DNA of 64,000 bases from Streptomyces sp. NBC_00271 (GTDB lineage: Bacteria > Actinomycetota > Actinomycetes > Streptomycetales > Streptomycetaceae), in NCBI RefSeq assembly GCF_036178845.1, contig NZ_CP108070.1, positions 10,850,001 to 10,914,000 on the forward strand. Direction: 5' to 3'. The notes under the pieces are model-generated. The model searched no databases and was not told the origin of the DNA. It saw only the letters and a list, made by a program, of their open reading frames with translations. The position numbers were made by a program, and so were the translations under genes. Positions 54,178-62,325 of this stretch are shown in pieces. Each line of letters starts with the position of its first letter. The stretch's first letter is position 1.

Positions 54178-54647
54178 GCGGCCGGGTGCTGGTGATCGGT
54201 GTGGGCAATCCCCTGCGCGGTGACGACGGGATCGGCCCGGCAGTGGTGGAGGCACTGCGGGGCCGTGTTCCGCAGGACACCGTCCTGGTGGTCAGCGACG
54301 GTGAACCCGCACGCATGCTCGACCTGTGGCGGGGTGCGGACTCCGTGGTCGTCGTGGAAGCCCTGCGTGCAGAGCCGGCCCGGCCGGGTGAGGTGCGCAC
54401 CCTGACACCGGTGGAAGCGGCCTGCCACGCACCGGGTACGGCGAGCACACATGCCTTCGGCCTGGGGGAGTGCCTCGCCCTGGCGGAGGCCCTGGACCAG
54501 CTGCCCCACAGGCTCGTCGTGCACGCCGTGGAGGTGGCCGACGTCGCACTCGGCGCGGGCCTGAGCGAAGCGGTGCGGTCGGCCCTTCCCGAACTGACCG
54601 ACCGCGTTGCCGCCTCCGTCCGACAGGCATACGCACGGAACCACTAA
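54174..54647 (+). CDS. Hydrogenase maturation endopeptidase
   Basis: 157 residues, overlapping hydA by ATGA. The HycI/HybD-family opening VLVIGVGNPLRGDDGIGPAV has the Asp metal ligand (GDDG), followed by a conserved acidic residue region (SDGEPARMLDLW) and VVHAVEVADVALG with the His ligand. It should clip the HydA C-terminal tail after nickel insertion. Its presence shows the operon is meant to yield active enzyme. Confidence 0.9.
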   Translation: MSGRVLVIGVGNPLRGDDGIGPAVVEALRGRVPQDTVLVVSDGEPARMLDLWRGADSVVVVEALRAEPARPGEVRTLTPVEAACHAPGTASTHAFGLGECLALAEALDQLPHRLVVHAVEVADVALGAGLSEAVRSALPELTDRVAASVRQAYARNH

Positions 54648-54718
54648 CGGTGGTTTCTCACACGAAGCTCCAGGCCCGGCAGGCGACGACGCGACGCCCC
54701 GCCACATCGAGCCATAGG

Positions 54719-54753
54719 GGGCCGAAAGTCCTCCGACGCGGGCCGAAGCGCCC
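54719..54753. promoter_or_regulatory. OsdR/DevR-like tandem boxes before USP 54841
   Basis: GGGCCGAAAGTCCT (54719-54732) and GGGCCGAAGCGCCC (54740-54753), centres 21 bp apart. The first has an AGTCC right arm, closer to the mycobacterial DevR consensus than most boxes here. They end 88 bp before the start codon. Confidence 0.6.
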
Positions 54754-54840
54754 CTCGCAATGCCAACGGGGGAGTGCCACGGTGAAGTTCACCACCATGC
54801 GCTGCACGAGGTGGCGGCCTTGTGAAAGGTGGTGGGCAAG

Positions 54841-55716
54841 ATGACACTTCCTCTGGTGGTGGGCGTCGACGGCTCGGACTCGTGTCTGCTCGCGGTCGAC
54901 TGGGCCCTGGACGAGGCCGAACGCCACGGTCTTCCACTGAGGCTCGTCTACGCCTCCCTGTGGGCGCGCTACGAGGGCGGCCTCCCGTCGGTGGGCCGGG
55001 GGCGCCCCTCCGAACGGGTGCTGGCTGAGCACATAGTGGCCTCCGCAGCGGAACGCGCCGAGCGGCGCGGCCCTGATGTGAAGGTCACCACCGACATCGT
55101 TGCGGACGGAGCAGCAGACGTTCTCGTGCGCGAGGGCAATGATGCCTTCGCACTGGTGACGGGATCGCGCGGCCGCGGTGAACTCAAGGGAATGCTTCTC
55201 GGATCGGTCGGCCTGGCCGTGGCGGGCCGGGCGCACTGCCCGGTGATCGTGGTCCGGGGCGATCGTGTAGGCCTGGCGGGTACGCATGAGCGGATCCTGC
55301 TCGGTCTGGGGGAAGCCGACACCAGCGTGGAGGCCGTGCGGTTCGCCTTCCGCGAGGCCGAGGTGCGCGGCTGCATCCTGGATGTCGTACATGCTTGGCG
55401 CAGGCCCTCGCATGACAGGAGCGGCGTGTGGGTACGGGCCGAAGGGCCGACAGACGTGTACGAGGAGCGAGCCTCCGCCCTTCTCGACGCTCAGCTCAAA
55501 GCTGCGACCGCCGAGTATCCACACGTCCGAGTGCGCCGAACGACGCTTGAGGGCCCTGCCAGCAAGATCCTGGTGGACCGGTCTGCGGCCGCCGACCTCT
55601 TGATCATCGGCGCACGGCGCAGGACGGGCCACTTCGGGTTCCAGCTGGGTGGCGTGAGCCACGCCGTGCTGCACCACGGCCAGTGCCCGGTGGTGGTCGT
55701 ACCGCAGAGGCGCTGA
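54841..55716 (+). CDS. Tandem universal stress protein (USP), LPLVVGVDGS subfamily
   Basis: ATG 54841 is preferred to GTG 54829 since GAAAGGTGG is well spaced; 291 residues. Domain 1 has GSRGRGELKGMLLGS; domain 2 is degenerate (IIGARRRTGHFGFQL). The opening LPLVVGVDGSDSCLLAVDWA and LWARYEG place it with the USPs at 17777 and 40979. Single gene downstream of the hydrogenase operon, with its own boxes. Confidence 0.9.
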   Translation: MTLPLVVGVDGSDSCLLAVDWALDEAERHGLPLRLVYASLWARYEGGLPSVGRGRPSERVLAEHIVASAAERAERRGPDVKVTTDIVADGAADVLVREGNDAFALVTGSRGRGELKGMLLGSVGLAVAGRAHCPVIVVRGDRVGLAGTHERILLGLGEADTSVEAVRFAFREAEVRGCILDVVHAWRRPSHDRSGVWVRAEGPTDVYEERASALLDAQLKAATAEYPHVRVRRTTLEGPASKILVDRSAAADLLIIGARRRTGHFGFQLGGVSHAVLHHGQCPVVVVPQRR

Positions 55717-56194
55717 GTGCATTCCAGTGGACGGAGGGCCGATGAGCAAGCGCACCCGAGTTGCCCCGCGAGCCGAGCGTGCCCGCTGCGGTGCCCGGTT
55801 GCCGTCGCCCGGGACGGCGCGGCTCTCGGCCTCCCGGCCGAGAGCCGGCTCCGTCCGCCGGAGTGGCCGATGCGCGGTCGGCGAGTGGATCCTGCTGCCC
55901 GGCGGCACGTGGCGACGTGTCGAAACGATCCGGGTGCCAAGCCTGTTCGGCTGAGAGCGAGAGACATGTGGCGAAGCGGTCGTCGACACATTCCCACTCC
56001 CGGGAGTACCCCGTCTCCTGGGGCCGAACGGCACTCACGAGGACCGTGGGGCCCATACCGGACGGGCATGCGGACAGCGTTTCCACGCGCTCGTGCGCTG
56101 GAGCGACCACAAAGGCGGCCATACGGGCGTCGCGATCACATAACGGGGCGGGGCGGACGTCGGCCGGTCCATCGACCGCCGCCACGCCGCCCAG
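55717..56194. other. Intergenic region with boxes and no firm gene
   Basis: A frame at 55742-55954 (MSKRTRVAPRAERARC) is Arg-rich and unrecognised, so it is not called as a gene. A perfect 12-bp palindrome ACTCCCGGGAGT is at 55996-56007. At 56021-56034 and 56041-56054 are GGGCCGAACGGCAC and GGACCGTGGGGCCC, two degenerate OsdR/DevR-like boxes with centres 20 bp apart, upstream of the USP remnant. Confidence 0.5.
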
Positions 56195-56362
56195 TCGGTC
56201 GCGGTCGGCGTCGACGGGTCCCGGTCTCGTACGCGGCCCTGCGCTGGGCGGGCCTCGTCGGCGGCACGGTGGACGCGGTCGCCGTGTGGGAGCTGCCGGG
56301 CCTGTACGGCTGGTCGACGGCCGTCGTAGACGTCGACGAGGACGAGACCCGGCAGCGTTCGT
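56195..56362 (+). pseudogene. Truncated, frameshifted universal stress protein remnant
   Basis: VAVGVDGS is encoded at 56198-56221. The next USP residues, PVSYAALRWA followed by GGTVDAVAVWELPGLYGW and DVDEDETRQR, continue from 56221 in another frame. One missing C in the CCC run at 56219-56223 explains the shift. After DETRQR (56362) the rest of the domain, including the ATP loop, is gone. The promoter boxes upstream remain, so the loss is probably recent. Confidence 0.7.
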
Positions 56363-56413
56363 GCGCGACGAGTCGTCGTGAACCGAAGCCGAAGTCGGAA
56401 CGGCCCGGCGAGA

Positions 56414-57070
56414 TCACTGGAAGGCTGCGTGGATCTCCTGCTCGGTGGCCTCGTGCGAGACGAGCAGGAGTTCGTCGCCCGGCAGCAGGGTCACTTCGGG
56501 GCTTGGCACCGTGGGACGCCCGTCGCGGACGACGGTGGCGACGACCGTGCCGGCCGGCAGCGTGATCTCGCCCAGCGGGTGACCCGCCGCCCGGGAGTCC
56601 TCGGTGATCGCTGTCTCGATGACCTCGACGCCCGCCTTGCTCAGTCTCAGCAGCGCCACCGTGTCCGTGGCACCGGTGGCCTCCTCGATCAGGGAGATGA
56701 GCGGGGTGGCCGCGGGCACCGCGACGTCCACACCCCACCGCCCGTCGAAGAGCCACGCGTTCTCCGCGTCGTTGACACGCGCGGCCACACGCGCCACCCC
56801 GAACTGGCGCTTCGCGAGCAGGCTGATGACGAGGTTGTCCTCGTCCCGACCGGTGGCGGCGATGACGAGGTCGCAGGTCAGCGCGCCCGCTCGCTCCAGG
56901 AGTACGGGCTCGCAGGCGTCCCCGGCCACCAGCTGTACGGAGGGCAGGCCCTTGATCTCGGCGATGCGGTCCTCGTCGTGCTCGACCAGGGTGACGGCGT
57001 TGCGTGCTGCGGAGAGCACCTGGGCGATCTGGGTGCCGAGGCGGCCCGCTCCGGCGATGAGGACGTTCAC
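56414..57070 (-). CDS. TrkA-type K+ channel/transporter regulatory protein (TrkA-N, TrkA-C)
   Basis: 218 residues with a GTG start in a GTGA overlap with the preceding trkA gene and AAGGAGCTGGGAAC upstream. RCK/TrkA-N Rossmann motif VLIAGAGRLGTQIAQVL with a terminal acidic residue (LVEHDED) suggests NAD(H) binding; TrkA-C at about 140-218 (LGEITLPAGTVVATVVRDG). It would gate a Trk/Ktr potassium system not encoded in the window. Last gene of a five-gene operon. Confidence 0.88.
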   Translation of the reverse strand: MNVLIAGAGRLGTQIAQVLSAARNAVTLVEHDEDRIAEIKGLPSVQLVAGDACEPVLLERAGALTCDLVIAATGRDEDNLVISLLAKRQFGVARVAARVNDAENAWLFDGRWGVDVAVPAATPLISLIEEATGATDTVALLRLSKAGVEVIETAITEDSRAAGHPLGEITLPAGTVVATVVRDGRPTVPSPEVTLLPGDELLLVSHEATEQEIHAAFQ

Positions 57071-57726
57071 GTTCCCAGCTCCTTGTCGAGAAAGCCGCGC
57101 AGCCGGCCCAGCGCGGTGGCGGCGACGACGAAGGTGACCAGGTCGCCCGGTTCGGCCAGGACACCGTGGGCGGGCAGCAGCGACCGGCCGGCGCGGGTGA
57201 CCTCCACGACGCGGATCTCCCCGTCGACATCGAACTCGGTCAGCGGCCGTCCGGTGAGATAGCCCGGCAGCTGTGAGCGGACCACGAGGGTCTCGCCGCT
57301 GCCGAAGGAGAGTTCCGGGGTGAGATGGCGGTGCAGCAGCATCTGGTGGATGCGGCCGACGGCCCACCGGACGCTGGAGATCGTCGGGATGCCCAGCTCC
57401 CGGTAGATGTCGGCGCGGCGGGGATCGTGGATGCGGGCCAGGACGATCGGGACCCGGTACGTCTCCTTGGCGGTCCGCGCGCTGACGATGTTGCTGTTGT
57501 CCCCGGAGGCGACCGCGACGAACGCGTCCGTGTGGTCGATCCCGGCCGCTTCCAGCACGGACCGGCTGAAGCCGTTGCCCGCGTGGAAGGCGCCGGGGAA
57601 TCCCGGCGGCAGCAGCCTGCGAGCCTTGGGCTGCCGGTCGACGAGGCGTACGTCGTGGCCTTCGGCGACGAGCTGCGTGGCGAGTGTGGCACCGACCCGG
57701 CCGCAGCCCACGATGATCACTCTCAT
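57067..57726 (-). CDS. TrkA-type K+ channel/transporter regulatory protein
   Basis: 219 residues. RVIIVGCGRVGATLATQLV with LVDRQPKA is the NAD-binding fold; GNGFSRSVLEAAGIDHTDAFVAV matches TrkA-N; a TrkA-C domain begins near residue 135 (SGETLVVRSQLPGYLTGRPL). It overlaps the cation ATPase gene by four bases upstream and its sister trkA gene downstream. Two adjacent TrkA proteins often form the paired CeoB/CeoC (Rv2691/Rv2692-like) arrangement of actinobacteria. Confidence 0.88.
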   Translation of the reverse strand: MRVIIVGCGRVGATLATQLVAEGHDVRLVDRQPKARRLLPPGFPGAFHAGNGFSRSVLEAAGIDHTDAFVAVASGDNSNIVSARTAKETYRVPIVLARIHDPRRADIYRELGIPTISSVRWAVGRIHQMLLHRHLTPELSFGSGETLVVRSQLPGYLTGRPLTEFDVDGEIRVVEVTRAGRSLLPAHGVLAEPGDLVTFVVAATALGRLRGFLDKELGT

Positions 57727-60578
57727 CGTGTTTCTCCCTTCGGGAACGTACTACGCCGCCGCAGCACCCATTTCCGTGCCTCCTCGGCGGCCAGCAACAG
57801 CGCTCCGAACGCGGCCAGAACCGCCCAGTCGGCGGCGGCCAGCGGCGCGGTGTTGAAGATCGCCCGGAGCGGCGGTGCGTAGCTGATGGCGGCCATCAGC
57901 CCGATTCCGCAGCAGCCTGCGGCCAGCAGCCAGGGATTGGTGAACAGGCCGGCTCGGAAGACGCTCTGCCGGTCGGTGCGCACCGCGAGCGCGTTGAAGA
58001 ACTGGCTGACGACGATGCCCGCCTGGACCATGGTGATCGCCTCCCGGTAGACGGGATCGCTCTTGGTGAAGTCCGCGTACGGGATGCCAGAGGCGTGGAT
58101 GTGCCAGAAGAACACGGCGCACACGCCGAGGGCCTGGATGCCGCCGAGGAAGAGGATGCGGCCCATGACCGCCGTCGAGAACAGCCGTTCGCGGCGCGGC
58201 CGTGGCGGGCTGTCCATGACGTCGTGCTCCATCGGCTCGGCGCCGAGGGCCAACGCGGGCAGCACGTCCGAGCCGAGGTCGATGGCGAGGATCTGTACGG
58301 CCGTGATCGGAACCAGCGGGAACCCGGCGAAGGTCGCCGCGAGAATCGGCACGAGTTCGGCGATGTTGTGGCTGAAGAGGTAGATCAGGAACTTGCGGAT
58401 GTTCCGGTAGACCGAACGGCCAAGCCCCACCGCCGTGGTGATGGAGGCGAAGGAGTCGTCGAGCAGCACCATCACCGCTGCCTCGCGGGCGACGTCCGTG
58501 CCGGAGGCGCCCATGGCGACACCGATGTCCGCGTGCTTGAGGGCAGGGGCGTCGTTGGCGCCGTCCCCCGTGACGGCGACGACCTCGCCGCGCCGCTGCA
58601 GCGCGGTGACCACCCGCATCTTGTGCTCCGGACTGACCCTGCACAGCAACAGCTCGGCGGAACCCGCCAGCAGCGCATCCAGGGCGCCGTCGTCCAGAGT
58701 GTCCAGCTGCGTGCCCGTCACCACGGACGGGGCCTGTTCCCGCACGATGCCGACGCGGCGGGCGACGGCTTCCGCGGTCAGGGGGTGATCCCCGGTGACC
58801 ATGACGATGCGGATCCCGGCCCGTCGGCAGGCGTCCACAGCGTCCCTCACCTCCGGCCGGGGCGGGTCGTACATCCCGGCCAGCCCCAGGAAGGTCAGCC
58901 CCGACTCGACGTCTCCGAGCGGCGGGTGAGGACCGGCGACCCGCCGCCGGGCGACCGCCAGCACGCGAAGGCCCTGACCGGCCATCCCGTCCGCGGCCGT
59001 GGCGATCTCGGCCCGGTCTCCGTCCGTCAGCGGTTTGCGGCCGCCGTCCCGGTGGACGGCATCACAGCGGGCGAGCAACTCCAGCGGCGCGCCCTTGACG
59101 TATGCCAGGTAGTCGCCGCCGAGGTCGCGGTGCACGGTGCTCATGAGCTTGCGAGTGGAATCGAAGGGATGCTCCGCCACCCGCGGCGTCCGGGCCTCCT
59201 CCGCCGTCGGATCCACGCCGGCCTTCATAGCGACCACCAACAGGGCGCCCTCGGTGGTGTCGCCGAGCACCCGCCACCCGTCCCGCCCGGCCGGGGGCAC
59301 CAGCCGGGCGTTGCTGCACAGGGCCGCCGCCCGCAGCAGCTCCCGTACAGGTGCGGCGTCGGCGACCTCGCCGACGGGCGCGTAACCCACTCCGGTCACG
59401 GCGTGCGGCACACCGTTCGCCCACAGCCGTACGACGGTCATCTCGGCCTGGGTGAGCGTGCCCGTCTTGTCGGTGCACACCACGCTCGTCGAACCGAGCG
59501 CCTCCACCGCGAGCAACTGCTTGACCAGGGCGCGTCGCCGAGCCATGCGGCGGACACCGATCGCGAGGGACACGGACAGCGTGGCCGGCAGCCCCTCCGG
59601 CACCAGGGCGACCATCACCCCGAGCGAGAAGACGAACGTGTCCACGAACGGCTGCCCGCTGGGCACGCGCACCGCGAACAGGAGGGCCCCGGTGGCCAAC
59701 GCGACGCCCGCCACCCGGCGGGCCATGGCCGCGACCTGCCGCTGCAGCGGGGTCTGCTGCCGGGGCGCCGCAGCGGTGAGCCGGAAGATCCGCCCGAACT
59801 CGGTGGCCGTACCGGTGGCGCACACGACGGCCTTGCCCGTGCCCGCGACCACGTCTGTGCCCATGAACACGAAGTTGCGCGCTTCCAGCGGCGGCCCCGC
59901 CGGCACCGGTCCGTCGACGCGTGCGACGGCGTCGCTCTCGCCCGTGAGCGCCGCGTTGTTGACGGCGACCTCGTGCGCCTCGATCAGTCGGCAGTCGGCC
60001 GACACCGCGTCCCCGGCCTCCAGGAGCACGACATCACCGGGAACCAGATCGCGCGCGGGCAGGTCCCGCGGTACACCGTCCCGGAGCACCCGGCAGGTGT
60101 GCGGCACCATCGCCTGCAGGGACTCCGCCGTCCGCTCGGCGGAGTACTCCTGGGCGAAGCCGATGCCGGCGTTCAGCAGCACCACGCCGAGGATGGCCAG
60201 CGCCAGCTGAAGTGTGGCCGCGTCCCGGGGCTGTTCCAGCGCATACGCGAGGAAGGTGATCGCCGAGGAGACGAGCAGCACGAAGGCGAAGAGGTCGGTG
60301 AACTGCGCGATCAGGCGTCGCCATACGTGCCCACGGCTCACGCCGGGAAGCTCGTTGAGGCCGTAGCGGGTCTGTCGCGCGGCGGCCTCGGCCGGAGGGA
60401 GACCATGCGGGGAACTGCTGAGGACGGCGAAGACTTCCCGGACGGGCAGGGAGGCGAGGGACGGAACGGGGGCACCCGGCCGGTCCCGCCGCGGTTCGGT
60501 TGCGGGGAGCGCAGCGTCCGCCGATGGGCCGCCTTCGCGTAGCACGGCCGTGCCCCATCGGGCCGGTTCACGGCTCAT
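57723..60578 (-). CDS. P2-type cation-transporting ATPase
   Basis: 951 residues from ATG 60578 (a GTG at 60587 is the alternative). An N-terminal cation-ATPase domain (LPVREVFAVLSSSPHGL), TGES actuator (NAALTGESDAVARVDG), VALVPEGLPATLSVSLAIGV in M4, phosphorylation motif CTDKTGTLTQ, MVTGDHPLTAEAVARRVGI, and VTGDGANDAPALKHADIGVAMG. The C-terminal six-helix cation_ATPase_C region is present. It resembles P2A/P2B Ca2+ or related pumps (also the CtpF type, a DosR-regulon pump in M. tuberculosis). The ion is not determined by sequence. Confidence 0.9.
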   Translation of the reverse strand: MSREPARWGTAVLREGGPSADAALPATEPRRDRPGAPVPSLASLPVREVFAVLSSSPHGLPPAEAAARQTRYGLNELPGVSRGHVWRRLIAQFTDLFAFVLLVSSAITFLAYALEQPRDAATLQLALAILGVVLLNAGIGFAQEYSAERTAESLQAMVPHTCRVLRDGVPRDLPARDLVPGDVVLLEAGDAVSADCRLIEAHEVAVNNAALTGESDAVARVDGPVPAGPPLEARNFVFMGTDVVAGTGKAVVCATGTATEFGRIFRLTAAAPRQQTPLQRQVAAMARRVAGVALATGALLFAVRVPSGQPFVDTFVFSLGVMVALVPEGLPATLSVSLAIGVRRMARRRALVKQLLAVEALGSTSVVCTDKTGTLTQAEMTVVRLWANGVPHAVTGVGYAPVGEVADAAPVRELLRAAALCSNARLVPPAGRDGWRVLGDTTEGALLVVAMKAGVDPTAEEARTPRVAEHPFDSTRKLMSTVHRDLGGDYLAYVKGAPLELLARCDAVHRDGGRKPLTDGDRAEIATAADGMAGQGLRVLAVARRRVAGPHPPLGDVESGLTFLGLAGMYDPPRPEVRDAVDACRRAGIRIVMVTGDHPLTAEAVARRVGIVREQAPSVVTGTQLDTLDDGALDALLAGSAELLLCRVSPEHKMRVVTALQRRGEVVAVTGDGANDAPALKHADIGVAMGASGTDVAREAAVMVLLDDSFASITTAVGLGRSVYRNIRKFLIYLFSHNIAELVPILAATFAGFPLVPITAVQILAIDLGSDVLPALALGAEPMEHDVMDSPPRPRRERLFSTAVMGRILFLGGIQALGVCAVFFWHIHASGIPYADFTKSDPVYREAITMVQAGIVVSQFFNALAVRTDRQSVFRAGLFTNPWLLAAGCCGIGLMAAISYAPPLRAIFNTAPLAAADWAVLAAFGALLLAAEEARKWVLRRRSTFPKGETR

Positions 60579-61026
60579 AGGTACCACCGCATGCCGCAGG
60601 CGGCCCGGGCGGCTCCTGCAGCACGCTCCAGGTGACCGGTCCCAGCAGGTCGGCCAGTCGCCGGAAGACGTCCAGGAACAGGTCGTCGACGGTCAGCACT
60701 CCCACCACCCCGCCCTCGTTGAGGACCGGAAGGCGCCGCACCCCGGTGCGGCGGAACGTCCGGTATGCCACCTGAAGGTCGTCGTCGGCGTCGACCGTGA
60801 CGACCTGGGCCGACATCACCGCGTGCACCGGTGTCTCGGAGGCCAGGCCGCCGCCCATGCCGCGTAGGGCGAGGTCGCGGTCGGTGACGATGCCGAGCAG
60901 TGCATCGTCCTCCACGACGAGGACGGAGCCGATGGCGCGCTCGGTCATCCGCCGGGTCACTTCCAGCAGAGAGACATGGGGTGCGACGCACACCGGAGGG
61001 GCAGTCATCACCTCGGAGACCTTCAT
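60568..61026 (-). CDS. CBS-domain pair protein
   Basis: 152 residues from ATG 61026 after GAGGAG. Two CBS domains (about 1-58, AIGSVLVVEDDALLGIVTDRD; about 70-128, VRRLPVLNEGGVVGVLTVDD) and no BON domain, unlike the four CBS-BON proteins. This simpler type resembles the hypoxic-response protein family (Hrp1, Rv2626c), a strong DosR target. It overlaps the ATPase gene by 11 bp and follows the nitroreductase by four bases, so it is in their operon. Confidence 0.88.
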   Translation of the reverse strand: MKVSEVMTAPPVCVAPHVSLLEVTRRMTERAIGSVLVVEDDALLGIVTDRDLALRGMGGGLASETPVHAVMSAQVVTVDADDDLQVAYRTFRRTGVRRLPVLNEGGVVGVLTVDDLFLDVFRRLADLLGPVTWSVLQEPPGPPAACGGTYEP

Positions 61027-61030
61027 GCGA

Positions 61031-62140
61031 CTACTCCTCGCCGTCGGGCCCGGAGCGGAGCGCTTCGTCGGGAAGCGGTTGACGGGATGGTGTCCCACGG
61101 GCGGCTCTCCCCCCCCACGCTCTCCCGATGCAGGGTGCAGACTTCGACACGTCTTGTTTCACGCGACGTCGAGCGCTTCCTCCAACGGCCGACGCGGGCG
61201 GGCGGCCTTCGGGGCCGTAACCGAGCCGGAGCACCATCTGGGCCATCGCCGACAGAGGGTCGCGAGCCGCCCAGCAGAGTCCAGACCATTCCAGTGGCCG
61301 GGAGGTCACCGAGGCGACCAGCCCGTCCGCGGTGGCCCGGAGCCGGACCCGCTCCCGTGCCTGCCCGGCGCGCGGCCAGTCCGCGGACCCGTCACGGGCC
61401 GTGCCGAGCGGGGCGATGTTCGGGTTCTTCTCGAACGAGGCCCAGGCGCGGCCCGGCAACGGGCGTCCGACGGCGAAGTCGCGCACGGGGACGGTGGCGC
61501 CGCGTCGGTCGGGGCCGAACGCCTCGGCGGGGATGCCGTCGGGAGCCCCTCCGGTGCCCGACGATTCTGTATGCGTCCACTGTTCCGTCTCACCGCGCCT
61601 TCCTGCGTCCAGGACCTCCCTGTCCTCGGCGTCCCTCACCCGCTCCAGGCGCGACCGCGCGTGCCGGGCGCCGGGGAACAGAAGCTCCGCACCTTCGGCG
61701 CGGGCCGCGTCGTACAGGCGCTCCTGTACGACGGCGGGGATTCCCTCGTCGTGGAAGGGGTGGCGGCTGGAGTGACGGCGGTGGATCGTCGAGCGCAGCG
61801 GGGCGAGTGCCTTGTCGGCCGACGTGGTGCCGTGGAGATGCGCCTCGGCGAGAAACTCCGCGTCGGCTGGGTCTGGGAGCAGCCGGACTTCGTGCGCTGG
61901 CCCCGCCGCAGCGTCGGCTACGCCCAGGTTGAGCAGTACGGTGCCGCGGTCCGGATGCAGGGCTCGTTTCTCCGAGTCGGTGCGGGGCAGGGTGCGTTCG
62001 AGGTCGGCGTACAGGCGCGGGACGCCTGTGCCGCGAAAGTATCGGAACGTCCATGGCTGTGCGTTGTGCAGCGAGAGCGCCGCCGTGGCGTCCGCCACGA
62101 GGGCCGTGACGGTGTGTTCGTAAAAGGGTTCCGCTGACAC
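61031..62140 (-). CDS. Acg-family nitroreductase-like protein with C-terminal extension
   Basis: GTG 62140 is chosen (GAAGGGAAG before it); a longer open frame upstream is the antisense of the USP gene. 369 residues. AALSLHNAQPWTFRYF near residue 25, PDRGTVLLNLGVADAAAG, and VLRLGYGPEGRPPASAVGG show the Acg pattern. The last 45 or so residues (after VGGSARRR) have no counterpart in the 8914 paralogue and look low-complexity. First gene of the operon with CBS, cation ATPase and two trkA genes. Confidence 0.8.
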   Translation of the reverse strand: MSAEPFYEHTVTALVADATAALSLHNAQPWTFRYFRGTGVPRLYADLERTLPRTDSEKRALHPDRGTVLLNLGVADAAAGPAHEVRLLPDPADAEFLAEAHLHGTTSADKALAPLRSTIHRRHSSRHPFHDEGIPAVVQERLYDAARAEGAELLFPGARHARSRLERVRDAEDREVLDAGRRGETEQWTHTESSGTGGAPDGIPAEAFGPDRRGATVPVRDFAVGRPLPGRAWASFEKNPNIAPLGTARDGSADWPRAGQARERVRLRATADGLVASVTSRPLEWSGLCWAARDPLSAMAQMVLRLGYGPEGRPPASAVGGSARRRVKQDVSKSAPCIGRAWGGRAARGTPSRQPLPDEALRSGPDGEE

Positions 62141-62325
62141 GGTGACTTCCCTTCGCTGGGGGTCTGCCGGGCTCGGCCGGGAAGACGGCCGCCCGCGCCG
62201 CGGGCGACAGGCCGAGCGCATCTCTCCGAATCCCGTCTCCAGCGTGTGCTCCGCGCGCCGCGCCGGAGCAGGGGCCATCCGGGCCTGGCGCGGGGCCGAG
62301 TGGACTCCCCTGACAGCTGCGTGGC
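62141..62325. promoter_or_regulatory. Promoter region of the nitroreductase operon with weak boxes
   Basis: GGGGCCGAGTGGACTCCCC (62292-62310) and GGGGCCATCCGGGCCT (62271-62286) have GGG...CCC-type arms but poor symmetry. They are 131-170 bp upstream of the GTG start, farther than other boxes. Candidates only. Confidence 0.35.

Noticed and set aside
49896..54647. Respiratory (group 1) uptake hydrogenase
   Set aside because: There is no Tat signal on the small subunit and no cytochrome b gene; HydB and HydG subunits point to group 3b.
55742..55954. 70-codon Arg-rich frame after the USP at 54841
   Set aside because: No family resemblance, weak ribosome site, and the segment borders decayed sequence.
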